A stretch of DNA of 64,000 bases from Microcebus murinus (lineage: Eukaryota > Chordata > Mammalia > Primates > Cheirogaleidae): positions 145,426,501 through 145,490,500 of the forward strand of contig NC_134104.1 of the NCBI RefSeq assembly GCF_040939455.1. Reading direction: 5' to 3'. The notes beneath the pieces were generated by a model. That model was not told the origin of the DNA. It did not search any database and saw nothing but the letters and a program-made list of their open reading frames with translations. Of this stretch, positions 1 to 11,600 are shown in pieces. Every line of letters begins with the position of its first letter. Positions within the stretch are counted from its first letter, which is position 1. The position numbers and the translations under genes are program-made.

Positions 1-229
1 TACAGATGTGTGAGACTTTCTAAATAATATATACATCTGAAATTGTTGAGTTGTAGGGTATGCACATCTGTGACTTACTGGATATTGTACAATACTCCCT
101 AAGATGGCTATACGAAATCCACACTCTTACAAACTGTGAGTTCCCACTGTCGCACATCGTTGCCTACACATAGAAGTTTATTTTGATTCTCTTATGGGTG
201 AGAATTAGTGTTTCAATATTACTTTAATT

Positions 230-1618
230 TCCATTCCTCTGTGTTTCTCTTCATTTGTTTATAACCATCCAAATCTCCTCCTTTGTGATTTGCTTGTCAT
301 TTCCTTTGTCCATTGTTGTGGTTGTGTTTTTATCACTGTCTTGTGCCTCTTTTTCTTATTGATGTGTAAGTGTTCAATATTATCTGGATTTCACATCTTT
401 CTATTAAATATTTTTCATAATATCAATTTCTAGCTTGTGGTAGTGATTTCATTTGGTTTGTAATATCCTTTGTTGTACAGACATAAATTTTAGCATAGGT
501 GATCTTAGCAATCTTTCATAGCATAAACTTTTTGGATTGTTTAGGCATTCCCAACCCCAAGATCTTCAAGCTTTTTCACCTATTTTTATTCTTTTAAAGC
601 TTTAAAGTTTTGCTTTATCACATTTTGGTGTTAAACCCAATTCCCCTGCATCTAATTTATAACTACGATGTGAGGTAGGGATCCAAATTTATTTTCTTCC
701 AAATAGACGATCAGTCTTCTCAGCCTCATTTATTGAACAATCCATCCTTTTCCTACTGATTTATAATACCATCTCTGTATTTATCAAGTCTCCAAATATA
801 GATTGTTCTATTTCTGGGATTTCAATTCTATAGCACTGATCCATTTTTCTATCACTGTATCAATGCTATACTGTTTTTGGCTTTATAATATATTTCAATA
901 CATTTTAGTAAATTCTCCAACTTATTCCTTAATTTATCTTGATAGGTTTTACTTTTCATATGTATTTTAGGATTACCCTGTCAAGTTCCATAAAAAAAGT
1001 ATTGACATTTTTCAGTGAAATTAACTGAATTTCTAGGTTAATTTGGGAAGAACTGATATGTCTACATATTCAGATTTTCATTCATGAAAATGGCATTCTC
1101 TCCACTTATTTAAGTCTTTTGTGTTTTTCAGTTTCATAATTTTGCCATATAAAATTTATACATCTTTTGATCATTTATTCCTAGATTTCTTAGTTTTTAT
1201 TGTGAGTTTAAGTGTTGACTCTAAAAAATTACTTTCTCCAATTCATTGTTGATGGTGACTACTAGGAGCAATATCTGGTATATTGAGCCTGTCTGTACCC
1301 ACTAATATTGTTAAATGCTCCTATTAGTTGTAGTAGGCTCTCTGTAGATTTTCTTGGATTATCTATACAGACAACAACATAATCTGGAAAATAATGTCAG
1401 ATTTGTTTTCCTTCCTTCCTTCCTTCTTCTATTTCTTCCCTTCGTCTCTCTGCACTACATTCTGCACAACTTCCTTGGATATAAATTTATATTCATTTCA
1501 TTATCTCTCCAGCTGTATCAATGTGCTATTCAGTTTATACATTGAGATTTTACTCTCCATGGCTATATTTCTCATGTCTAGAGATTTTCTTTGACTGTTT
1601 TTCAAAGTCGTCTTATAC
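230..1618 (-). mobile_element. Old L1 (L1M-like) ORF2/3' region fragment
   Basis: The plus strand reads as the reverse complement of L1 ORF2: gtgaggtagggatccaaatt, then catttattgaacaatcc, then ccttttcctactgatttata and the 'tcaagttcca' stretch. No open frame survives. It is split from the block at 1740-2430 by a small Alu insertion. The boundaries are approximate. Confidence 0.7.
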
Positions 1619-1635
1619 TTTTCTTATGTTTTTAA

Positions 1636-1721
1636 CCTTGAACTCCTGGGCTCTAGCAATCCTCCTGCGTTGGCCTCCCAAAGTGCTAGGATTACAGGTA
1701 TGAGCCACCACGCCTGGCTTA
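1636..1721 (-). mobile_element. Tail-less Alu/FLAM 5'-domain copy (86 bp) with target-site duplication
   Basis: The plus strand is the reverse complement of the first ~86 nt of an Alu/FLAM: cttgaactcctggg, then ggcctcccaaagtgctagg, then gagccaccacgcctggct. It has no poly(A), no left arm remainder and no second monomer. It is flanked by tttt(c/g)ttatgtttttaa (1619-1635 and 1722-1738, one mismatch), inside an L1. Confidence 0.65.
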
Positions 1722-1739
1722 TTTTGTTATGTTTTTAAT

Positions 1740-2430
1740 CCCTTCTTTTTATGTCTTTTGTTACTACAAATATTTTTATTTTATTATCTCTATTCAACAG
1801 TTCTACAAATGTGACATTTTTAAGGGGATAAATCTGATATTGTGTGTGTGCACGTGTATGTGTGTGTGTGTGTATCTTCTGACTCTTGCTCATGGTGGAA
1901 TATTTCTTTGTGTGTTTTGTAATTTGGGAAATTCAGTTTGGCCTGGGTTAAATATATGTCCTTCCAGAGGAGTTTTATGTTTTTCTCTTTCAGGGATCCC
2001 AAGATATTATCCTAGGATCACTTTATATGTTACTTTTTTAGGCATAGGTTCCAGAACCACTCTGATATAAATCTGAATCCCAAATCTGTATAAGGCCAAA
2101 TACATAGTCACAAGCTTCCAGGGATTACTTTTTTTCTCCTTCCAGCCCTGGCTAAGACAGGGCTCCTTTATCATTTCCCAGTGTCACTGTGTAGGTTTTT
2201 GTGGTTTGCCATTTTACTGGACGTACGACCATAGTCTTGTGGGGCTATCATTTCCAACCTCTACTCCCACTGTCCCAAGGCTGAGTGTCTTGTCTCCATG
2301 TACTCATAAAATCCAAGCCTCCAGATTACCCAAATGAACACCTACCCACCCCACCCAGGGCAACTACAGAACCATTTCACATGTTTACTGCTATGGTTTT
2401 TAAGCTTCTCTTTGTTTTTGGCACTTGTGG
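1740..2430 (-). mobile_element. Old L1 fragment, continuation
   Basis: The motif 'cttctgactcttgctcatgg' followed by 'ttgtgtgttttgtaatttg' is typical of reverse-complemented L1M. It contains a (GT)n microsatellite at 1841-1873. The right part (2100-2430) is weaker. Confidence 0.5.
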
Positions 2431-2439
2431 ATTTTGTTA

Positions 2440-2976
2440 CAGTAGTCCCCTCTTATTTATGGAGGCTACATTCCAGACCTCCAGTGGATGTCTGAAATCA
2501 TGGATAGCACCGAACCCTATGCATACTATATTTTTTTCTTATACATACATAGCTATGATAAAGTTTGATTTATAAATTAGGTGTGATAAGAGATTAGCAA
2601 CTTCTTTTTGGCATATCTGAATTGCCAGCATCACTACTCTTATATTTTGGGGCCATTATTAAGTAAAATAAGGGTTACTTGGACACAAGCGCTGTGATAC
2701 TGTGACAGTGGGTCTGATAACAGAGATAGCTACTAAGTGGCTAATGGGCGGGTGGCGTGCACAGTGTGAACATGCTGGACAAACGGATAATTCACATCCC
2801 TGCACAGGATGGAGCAGGATAGTGTGAGGTATCATCATGATATTTGGAATGGCGTGCAACTTAAACCTTATGAACTGCTTACTTCTGGAATTTTCCATTT
2901 AATATTTTCAGACCATGATTGACTATGAGTAGCTGAAACCAGGGGAAAGTGAAACTGTTCATAAGGGGGACTACTG
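2440..2976. mobile_element. Tigger-type (MER44-like) non-autonomous DNA transposon
   Basis: Terminal inverted repeats are visible: the left end is CAGTAGTCCCCTCTTAT and the right end, reverse-complemented, is CAGTAGTCCCCCTTAT. A TA dinucleotide precedes the left end, as expected for TcMar-Tigger; the right-hand copy has become CA. Internal stretches such as ccgaaccctatgcatactat and the 'ggccattattaagtaaaata' segment fit the Tigger7/MER44 group from memory. At 537 bp it has no transposase frame. Confidence 0.8.
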
Positions 2977-4127
2977 CACTTTCTCATGTGCTTAGTTAAG
3001 CATTTCAAAAGAACGTTTGCTATATTTTTAATTGTTTCAGAAGAGGAGACTTTTCTGGTTTTCTTGTCCATACTGTTGCTAGGAACAAAAGATTCACTGG
3101 CCTTTTATGTTTGTTTATGTGATGGGCTAAAAAGTTAGTCAAATCCATCAATCTTCTCTTTCATGAAATTTGTCTTTAGAGATGTGCTTTGGAAAAGCTT
3201 TTCCCATACCAAAATTATATACCCATGCTTATTTTTGTGGTTTTGTTTACTTACACTTAATATTTGAACCACATAGAATATTTTAAATGCAAGAAAATCA
3301 AAACTTACGTACTAGCAATAAAGCTATTCAAATATGACAAAACATAGCTATAACCCAACCACACTGCCTGTGATTAATAACCGAAGCGCAAATTTAATAC
3401 AGCTGCAATTCAGCACCTTGCTGCTCAGTGAAGCCACCATCATACCCAGCTCTTCATCATACCCAGCTTGCTGCTCAGTCCGACCCCATAGTCCAGTAAA
3501 ACCAGAATCAACTGAAACACCACCTGAAGACCACCCAAGAAATCCACCTGTGCCATGAGACACCTGCAGACTGACACAGAGCTTTCCCCTTTTGTTTGCA
3601 TATAGAATAAGGAAAAAAAAAAGTAAAATTATAGTAAATGGAATCAAATGAGTGAAAAAATTTGAATACACACTGCAGAGAACATTCTAGAGTCCTGGGT
3701 CTAGAAAGAAACAAGAGAAGAAAATCCTCACACCTCACAGAATGGGAGACCTACCTGCCTGAGGGGCCCCCTGAGCCCACAGTCACAGCTGGGCTTGAGA
3801 CAGGGCTGGGTCTGCAGTAACCGAGAGCTTAGACCGAGTGGCCAGAGGTCCTGCTCTCCCACCCAACCTCAGTGGCATAGCCTGGAGAAGGGCTGACTCT
3901 GCGTTCACCTGGACAGAGCCAATATGGCCCTGTCCCTAGGAGTCAGAAGACAGTGGCTACATGCCCAATTCTGCCCCTCCTGTCACCCCTTCTGCCCCTG
4001 GGCCTCAGTTTGCCGATCTGTACAGGCAAGAGGCAGGACTTGGCTTGGTTTCAAGAAAAAACAAAATCAGAATTAGAACCCAGACATTCTGACTTCCAGG
4101 AACAGTCTCTTTAATAACAACAACAAC

Positions 4128-4392
4128 AATAGCAGCACAGCTAACATTTGTTTTGAGTGCTTATTGTTTACCAGACTCTGAGCCAACCACATTACACACA
4201 TTATCTTATTCAATCCTCATTAGCTTCCCGTGAGGTTGATACTGTCATACTAATTTTGCATTTATTACATTCAACAAATACTTATCGTGCCAATTCCTGA
4301 GACTAAGTAGTACGCTTGAGGTCACATAGTTAGTAAGAGCTGAGTCAGAATTCAGATCCAGCTCTGCCTGATTTGCTCACTACACCCAGCTA
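4128..4392 (+). repeat. MIR SINE
   Basis: The MIR core is recognisable: 'agctaacatttgttttgagtg', 'ttatcttattcaatcctcat', then 'gaggtcacatagttagtaag' and 'gagtcagaattcagatccag'. It is diverged and has a small internal insertion. Confidence 0.75.
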
Positions 4393-4867
4393 TCCATCCA
4401 TCCATGCATCTCCCTGTCCTTCCCTGCCACCCTCCCTCCTCCTATCCAACCATGCCCTCATCCTTTCCCCCATGCAACCGCACTGAGGCTCCTCCACGCA
4501 CGCCCTGGCCACGGGAGAATGGCCTCCTTCTGCACGCGCTCTCCTCCTCCATCTACTAGTTGCCAAATCTCACGTCTCCACACACTTCAGGTTTACCCCC
4601 GAATCATTTTTGCTTTCTCGTCTCTGGGCATCTCCATAAACCCTTAACCCCAACCTCCAACTCCAGCTCTACACCTCTCAGCTCCCTGGGAGGTGACACA
4701 GAGACTCCCTCCCTCCTCCGAGATGTCTTCCACGACGACTCCCACCCTCAACTGATCCTTTTATGGCCAGGATCCCCTGCTCCTTACCCGCGAAGGCTGT
4801 GCCAGCTGGCTGGCAGTCCCCCCACACCAGGACGCCCATCCTCAAGTCAGCGGCAGGTGGCCCTTAC

Positions 4868-5106
4868 CAGGTTTCCGACCTGCAACATCTCCTCGAACTC
4901 CGTCGTCATGTTGTAGTGCTCCAGCGCCATGAAGAGCGTGTTGAGCACGATGCACATGGTGATGGTGAGGTCAGCGAAGGGGTCCGTGACCAGGAACTTC
5001 ACTTTCTGCTTGATGGACAGCCACAGCGGGCAGCACTCCCAGATCAGGTAGCGCTCGGCGAAGCGGTTCCAGCATGGCGGACACTTGCGGTGAGACTCCT
5101 CCAGCT
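4868..5106 (-). CDS. SCN5A: SCN5A exon 14: domain II S1 and S1-S2 loop (residues 675-754)
   Basis: The exon is 239 nt, acceptor CAACCCCCAG, donor GTAAGG. It encodes [20 protein letters not shown], then [40 protein letters not shown] and [20 protein letters not shown]. It has about ten differences from human over 80 residues, clustered before S1 ([15 protein letters not shown]). From memory several of these (HRK, F, K, F, A) also occur in rodent Nav1.5 and so look ancestral, with human the derived form. This is the last exon in the window. Confidence 0.97.
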
Positions 5107-6071
5107 CTGGGGGTTGGGTACAGCCAGTGAGTTAGTTTGCTTTTATTGACTGAGTCATGGCTATCTGGTGGCACTCCAGGAAAGATTTCTCACTTACTTG
5201 GGGAGATGACAGGGCTGCTGCATGACAGTAGGACAGTGAGTGGGGTGGGGAAGGCTAAGGGGAACGAGTGGCCTGTGTCCTGGCTCCTTACTCTGTACGT
5301 ATGACAGAAGAGGGCCACAAAGACAGGAGGTGAAGACGGAGGTGGGGAGAACTGGGACTGGACAGATTAGGACAAAGGTTTTGCTTGTGACAACAGTCCC
5401 ACATAGACGTGGAGGCAGTCGGGGGAGGACAGGCTGAAAATGATGAGACAATAACTGGCACAGGTAAGTTCAGACATAAGGACACCCAGGAAAGAGCAGG
5501 TAGGAACAGATGTGGACATCTGGGGTGTGTCAGGACAGATGGGGGGGGGATGCCTGGGGCAGACCAGAAAAGATGAGAACACATGGGGGACAGGAGGGAA
5601 TAGGATGAGGGTGCCAAGTTCAGACTGGTAGGCACGTGGGGTTGCCCAGGGCAGGACCAGAGGGACGGATGTGGGATGCCTGGAATAGTGTGAGGTAGAT
5701 AGAGGAAGGGCTGGGAATTGGCTGGAACAGGCATGGGTACGCCTGGGACAGGACGGTCCTAGATAGACATGGCTGTGCTTGGGAGAGGACGGAATGAGAC
5801 CGATGAGAGCCCGGGACAGGCCAGGACAGATGTGGGAGTGTTTGGAAGAAACACAGACATGGGGATGCCCAGGAAAGAACAAGGCGAAACAGATGAAAAG
5901 ACATCTAAGGACAGGCAGGGCTCATACGAGGTTAGGTAGGACCGAAAAGTCTAGGACAGTTGCGGGCTGTCCAAGGCAGGCCACGACAGACAGGGGTGCC
6001 TGGTCCAGGCTGGGAGAAAGGTGCATAGAGCAGGAGTGGGGAGAGGTGGGGTGACACTGTGGGGTGCTGAC
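5107..6071. other. SCN5A intron 13, mostly a degenerate minisatellite
   Basis: This whole short intron between exons 14 and 13 lacks interspersed repeats. Most of it (about 5330-6010) is a degenerate tandem array described separately. Confidence 0.8.
5330..6010. repeat. Degenerate G-rich minisatellite in intron 13
   Basis: Variants of 'ggacagatgtgggatgcctg' recur about every 30-45 bp. Examples are gacacccaggaaagagcagg, ggatgcctggggcagaccag, ttgcccagggcaggaccag, ggatgcctggaatagtg, tacgcctgggacaggacgg and gatgcccaggaaagaac. Units have drifted too far for an exact period. Because of them the coding exons' neighbourhood is full of spurious ORFs. Confidence 0.7.
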
Positions 6072-6204
6072 CTTCCAGTGCACTGGTGAGGACGCTGACG
6101 GCGCTGAGGGCCCGCTGCCGCGCTCCTGGCTCCTCGAAGCCATCTGCACACGGGGCCTGGGACATAGGCACCTGGGGCCCGCCTGGCTCCTCTGACGGTG
6201 TGGT
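6072..6204 (-). CDS. SCN5A: SCN5A exon 13: end of DI-DII linker (residues 631-675)
   Basis: The exon is 133 nt, acceptor TGCACCCAG, donor GTCAGC. It encodes [20 protein letters not shown] then [20 protein letters not shown] and SALE. The PQVPMSQ segment differs from human PQMLTSQ as I recall it. Phase 0 in, 1 out. Confidence 0.96.
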
Positions 6205-6599
6205 CTGGGTGCAACCATGAGATATGAGTCAGCCTGGGGATGGGGGTCCCGCTACCCCAGCCCCAACTCAGTCTGGGGAGGTCACAGGGGAACAGAATGA
6301 AGGTCTTGATGGGACACTGGATGCTGGGCTTCTCTGTTCCCAGCTCCCCCCCCCAAAGTTAGCAAGTCCCCCCACCCCTCTTGCCAATCATCATCTCCTT
6401 CATTCTCTTTTCTTTTTCACGACCTCCCATCAGCAGCAATTCCTGAGCGTAGTCAGGAAACTACAAGTACCACAGGTCCTTCCTGAGCCAGACGCTGTCA
6501 TATACATTAGTACATGCAAAAATGATCTGGGAGTCTTAATTGACCACAAGCTCCCTGGAGTCAAGAGCACAAAGAAGCTGAAAAAAAAAAAAAAAACTA

Positions 6600-7060
6600 A
6601 CATGCTCTAAGATACCAATAATAGATGCATGAAGCACAATGCTTACACATGGCTGGTGGGAGGCCAGGTCTTTTGTGGAGGCAGTTTGGCTGGATCTACC
6701 AAGCAAATTTTAAACAGGCCCTGCAATTCCTCATCTAGTAATCTAACTTCCTAAGTAATGATACACGTGCACCAACAATGTACATAAATGATGTTCACTG
6801 CAGCACTGTTCCTAATACCGTAAGAATAAAACAAACTGTCAACAGAATATTAAAATCAAGTATAGATACAATCCAACTCCGGACTCTAACACAGGCAACA
6901 AAGAAAAGAGGTGGCTCTGTGGATACTCCCATGGGAGCATCTTGAAGACAGTTTGATGAAAAAGCAAGAAAAAGATCTCTTAAGATACACACGCAATCAT
7001 TATTTAGGGAATGGGATTTTCAGGGAGGGAAAAAAGAGGGAGAAGTCCCTTTTCACTCTG
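6600..7060 (+). mobile_element. Old L1 fragment (ORF2 3' end), sense
   Basis: The stretch 'acatggctggtgggaggcc', then 'gcaattcctcatctagtaat' and 'gatgttcactgcagcactg' is the diverged L1 ORF2 C-terminal region. A 15-A run at 6582-6596 closes a separate unrecognised sequence just before it. Confidence 0.6.
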
Positions 7061-8059
7061 TGTACTTCTGCGCTGTTGGATTTGTTTTCAATGTGCATAC
7101 ACCATCTTTCTAAAGAATCGGACCTAACACAGGGGTGTGGAGTGCTGTAATGAAGGGAGGTGGGAGTCAAGCATTCTCCAGGCTTACTCAGAAGCCCCTG
7201 CACAAGCAAGGAGGGCCCACGGAGCCTTCATGTCAGCAGGGCCCTGCATGGCCACAGCCCATGCACCGAGCTGAGGCTGCTGAAGGGACCGGGCTGTTCA
7301 GCACGCAACAGTGAGGCTCTACAGTATCTGTAGGGCAGAGGGAAGATGGGCTACCCAGGCAACCCTGGGTGGCAAAACCAGGGCCTGGAGTGGGTACCAA
7401 GTAAATCTGGGCTCAAGTTAAGGTCAACCTTTGCCGTGGGTGGGACTGCTCCAAAATGTTGCTTAGGGAGGTAGTGAGCTCCCAGTCATGGAAGTATTCA
7501 AGCAGAGACACCCGAGACAACTGAGGTGGCTGATGCAACAGTACTACCCTAGGTCCAATGCAACCATAAATTTGGCCAGCTTAACTCACAAGCATGTCTT
7601 AAGTTCTCCCAACTTCCTTCCTGTGCCTTTACCATTGGTAATAGTTTGGGTCATCATTGAGCAAATGTTTCCTCCCTTCCCCTTCTGCTGTGGGTGAAGT
7701 AGACTTCCCTGCCCCAGTGTTGAATGACTTGCTTTGGCCAATGGGATGTTAGTGGATGTGATGTGAACAGAGGCCTCCAAGGGGCTGGGGCTCTATGCCT
7801 TGCTCTTGTGCTCCAAGAATTCACCACGGAAAGAGCTTCTCCAGGTAGCTGCCACCGCTTGGCCTCAGAACAAACACATGGGGAGCAGCCCTGAGCCTGA
7901 CCCCCAGCAGGGCACCAAGCCCAGCCAACGTGCAGTCCGGATCAGAGCTGCCCAGCCGAGGAGCCCCACCTAGACTGGCCAAATCGCAGTCAACCTGCAG
8001 ATATGTGAGAGTGAGAATGAAGGCCTGTTGTTAGCCATTGACTTCTGCGGTGGTTTGTT

Positions 8060-8790
8060 CCATAGCATCATGGTGGCACTAACTGACTGATACACCACCC
8101 CTGGTGCAAGCTCTCCCTGTCTCTTTCCTAAAACTCCCGCTACAGCTTCCCAACTGGCCTCTCTTCTTCTCTTCTCTCTATGCTCTGCATAGCAGAAAGG
8201 GATTCCCTTCAAAAGTAAATCAAATAATGCCGCTTCTCTGTTCAACAACTCCCCTGATCACACTGCTCCCCATCTTGTTCGGAGCATAGTCAAACTTTTC
8301 TATAGCCTACAAGGCCCTGCACCGTGCAAATTCTAACTCACCAAACCCACACCCCTCCCTAATGTGTCCAGCACACTGGACCTGCCAGTTCCCCTCATCC
8401 CTTGAATCCATCACGCCCATTTATCCTCAGGGCCTTTGCACCTGCTACTCCCTCTGCCTGGGACACCATTCCCTCACATCTTTGTGGCTGGCTCCCTAAA
8501 ATCATTTCCCTGTCAATTTTAATGTCGCCTCCTTGGGAAGGCCTGCCCCGTGTCCGCTAACAGCCCTTCTCCTCATCCCTCCCCTTAACAACTTTTTATC
8601 ACATGACCCTTACTGCTACCTGAAAATACTTGTCAGTTTCTGTCTGTCTTGCTGCCTACAATGTAAACTCCGAGAGGTCACTGCTAGAGGTCACTCACAC
8701 CCCTGGAGCCTCAAACATTGCCTGGCGCTTGATACAGCAGGCTGGCACCAGATAAATAGTGGTTGGGTGGATAAATACTTGGGAATCAAT
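8060..8790 (+). repeat. L2 LINE 3' fragment
   Basis: L2 landmarks occur in order: ctcagggcctttgcacctgc, then ctccttgggaaggcctgccc, then 'caatgtaaactccgagaggt'. Its last part reads towards 'gataaatagtgg'. It is old and non-coding. Confidence 0.75.
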
Positions 8791-8945
8791 CAGGAGGCTT
8801 GGGTTAGAGTTCTAGCTCTGCTCCTGACTCGCTAGGCCACCAGGGGGAAGTGAGGATGAAGATGTAATGTGTGGAGGGAGAAAAAGAATGGCGACTCAGT
8901 AGGCTTCTCCCACCTGTGTCGGGCTTTCTAGGAGCAGGCACTCTT

Positions 8946-9640
8946 TTCTTTTTATTTATTTTTTTAAATTTCAAAATTTTACGGGGGTACAGATGTTTAG
9001 GTTACATATATCGCCTTTGTATCGCCCGAGTCGAAGCTACAATCAGCATCCACACCTCTCACCTCTCAGAAAAATCAACTCACAGTGGGTGACAGACTTA
9101 AACCTAAGGCAGGAAACCATAAGAATTCTAGAAGAAAATGTTGGAGAAAACTCTTCTAGATATTGGCCTAGGCAAAGAATTTATGAAGAAGACCCCCAAG
9201 TCAATCACGGCAACAACAAAAAATAAATAAATGGAACCTGATCAAATTAAAAGGCTTCTGCACAGCCAAAGGAACTGTCATGAGAGCTAACAGACAACCT
9301 ACAGAATAGGAGAAAATATTTACATGCTATATATCCAAGAAAGGAGTAATAACTAGAATCTATATAGAACTCAGGAAAATCAGTAAGAAAAAAAAAATCA
9401 AACAACCCCATTAAAAAGTAGGCAAAAGACATGAACAGAAACTTTTCAAAAAAAGATAGGCTAATGGCCAAGAAGCATAAGAAAAAAATGCTCAACATCT
9501 CTAATCATCAGGGAAATGCAAATCAAAACCACAATGAGATATCACTTAACTCCAGTGAGAATGGCCTTTATCAAAAAGTCCCAAAACGACAAATGTTGGC
9601 ATGGATGTGGAGAGAGAGGAACAGACATATACTGCAGGTG
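8946..9640 (-). mobile_element. L1 insertion with 5' inversion (twin priming)
   Basis: The left part (8946 to about 9045) is the antisense L1 3' end: a T-rich tail complement, then ttacgggggtacagatgttt and 'cgcccgagtcgaagctacaa'. The right part (about 9045-9640) is sense L1 ORF2: gaattctagaagaaaatgtt, then 'cagggaaatgcaaatcaaaa', then gttggcatggatgtgg. Imperfect 15-bp duplications flank the whole unit: ggagcaggcactctt at 8931-8945 and ggaccaggcagtctt at 9641-9655. ORF2 is broken by stops and shifts. Confidence 0.85.
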
Positions 9641-10374
9641 GGACCAGGCAGTCTTATGCAGGGGACAAAGTAAGTCTTCAGCCCACCCCCACCCCCCACC
9701 TCGAATCTGAATACAGTAAAACACAAGCTGCCATTGGCCTGGTCCTTCCTTTTCACTCCCATGTTGGTGAGGCACCCACCATGTGCCTGACTGCACTTTG
9801 CTTGCAGACAGAAAGGTCTCCTTGGGGACCCAGGAGAGAAGCAGAGAAGGCATTCCCAGGGGCCTGCAGCCTGCTAATCTCTTTGACTTTTCCAATGTCT
9901 CCATCTTGGTTCACTAATTCCTTTAACTTCGCAAATGACCGTGTCTTGGCCTGTTAATCCCTTTAAGGCTACAAATGGGCCCCACAGAAGTGAGAATGGG
10001 TGAAGTCAGAGTTCCTGGTAATGAAGTGTTTGAACTCGGATTCCTCCTGACATGTGCAATACAATGAGATGATTTTCTCCCTAATGAGATTAGGAAAGTC
10101 TATTAGAGCCCCTGGCTGCTGACCTGATTCCCTGAGGCTGAGGCTGGACCTGGGTGGCTCCGTGTTTTGGGAAGCCAGGAACCCTCCTGGTGGTGGGCCT
10201 ACCTGGAAGCTGTGGTCTGCCCCCATGGCACCAGGTCCTTCCCCTCTGCACCCTGCTCCAGAGGACCGTGGAGGCCTGAGGCAGCCTGCACGTGCACAGA
10301 AATCTTTACTCCTTCCTACCCGCTAAAACCAGTAAATATTACAGATAATAGATAATAACAACGCCTTGAACATA

Positions 10375-10545
10375 AGGCAAGTACTACTGGTATACGCAAC
10401 TGACCTGTTTGAACTCTTTTAGTCCTCACCACACCCTACTGACATGAGCATTACTTCTAGTTACAGATGAGGAAACTGAGGCACAAAGAGGTTAATTAAC
10501 CTGTACAAAGTCCCACAAGCTCGAGCAAGAGCCTGAGCTGGAAGA
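10375..10545 (+). repeat. MIR SINE
   Basis: The conserved 3' MIR core 'ttacagatgaggaaactgag' followed by 'gcacaaagaggttaattaac' is clear, in plus orientation. Confidence 0.8.
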
Positions 10546-10819
10546 AAAGAGGCCCTCCCTCTTCAGCTCTGCCTCCATCTTCTTAGTCAAGTGTCTACTT
10601 CCTCAGAAAGTCCGCCCTCCTCCGTCTCCCTGCAGGCACGGGGGCTGAGCCACACTGTTGGCTGCTTCCTGGGTGGGCTGCTCTGGGCACTGTGCCGGGG
10701 GAGAGGTCGGCAAGGACACCTGATGGAGCAGTCATGAGCCTGTCACTGGATTGGCTGAATGACCAAAGCTCTGACTGGCCTTTCATGATCTGGCCAGTCC
10801 CTTCCCTGATAGCTCCAAC

Positions 10820-10930
10820 TCCCCTCCCCTTCACTCCCTCTGTTCTAGACACAGTGACCTCGTGGCATGTCCCCCAACAGGCTATGCACGCATTGTCTCA
10901 GGGCCTTTGCACGTGCTGGAACACGCCTCC
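10820..10930 (+). repeat. L2 fragment
   Basis: The segment 'tctcagggcctttgcacgtg' with 'ctggaacacgcctcccc' corresponds to the L2 3' region. Confidence 0.55.
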
Positions 10931-11024
10931 CCAGGTGATGCTGATGAGGACATGTTACTATGATGCTGTAACATCACCCTGCTCATGTGTGTCTTAAGTC
11001 CTTTCCCTGGATTAGCCTGAGGTG

Positions 11025-11165
11025 GGTTTTAGACACATCTTATAGATGAGAGACCTGAAGCACAGAGAAGTAAGGTTAACTTGCCCACAGCCATCCAGCT
11101 AGTAAGTTTTGAGCTGGGATTCAAACCCAGTGTGTCCCCGGAGTCTGGGTGCTGGCCACTCCTCA
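11025..11165 (+). repeat. MIR SINE
   Basis: 'tatagatgagagacctgaag', then 'ccagctagtaagttttgagc' and 'tgggattcaaacccagtg' is the 3' half of a MIR. Confidence 0.75.
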
Positions 11166-11600
11166 CACCACCTCTCCTAGCTCCAGACAGCAGTCTGGCG
11201 CCCACCCCTGCCTCCTTCTGCTCTTTGTTTAAATGCCCCCTAAAGAACAGGGGTTCCCTCTCCCCTTCCTCCGCCTCAGCACCTATTATGTGGGCTGATA
11301 TTGAGTTACTACTTGGTAAGGTACTGATCTATTTCAAACTTGGTGCATAATTGTTGCCCAGAACCCCTTCAGTGTCCCTTCACTGCTCCGGCCCTGCTCC
11401 CAGGGGCCCCTGGACTGCTCGCCCATAATCCAGCAGCTGTAAAGGGGTGTCACCGGGGCCTCTGCAACACGGGTCCTGTGCTAGCGTGGCTTCCCCGTGC
11501 TGTGCCTTACCCCTTGCGAAACACTTAACTGTCCTTCCTTAGCGCCATCACGTACCATAGGTAATGCATATATATACACGTTTTTCTTCTTTCTTTGATT

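Larger units (their letters stand above)
1..4867. other. SCN5A intron 14 (5' part): repeat-filled, no exon
   Basis: The left 3.3 kb is AT-rich and largely old L1 in minus orientation, with a short Alu fragment (1636-1721), a (GT)n run (1841-1873) and a Tigger/MER44-type element. A MIR lies at 4128-4392. The range 3330-4120 and the pyrimidine-rich 4400-4867 show nothing I can name. I looked for exon 15 (VFTGIFTAEM) and did not find it. Confidence 0.8.

Noticed and set aside
1..4867. Search for exon 15 of SCN5A
   Set aside because: No reading of VFTGIFTAEM or the following S3-S4 sequence on the minus strand; the exon must lie beyond the window.
6440..6600. Possible processed pseudogene or LINE piece ending in A15 (translating to LGVLIDHKLPG)
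   Set aside because: The phrase is reminiscent of ancient reverse-transcriptase elements, but the match is too short to name and no duplication flanks it.
9431..9673. Short frame with L1 ORF2-like residues
   Set aside because: Part of the inverted, stop-riddled L1; not a gene.
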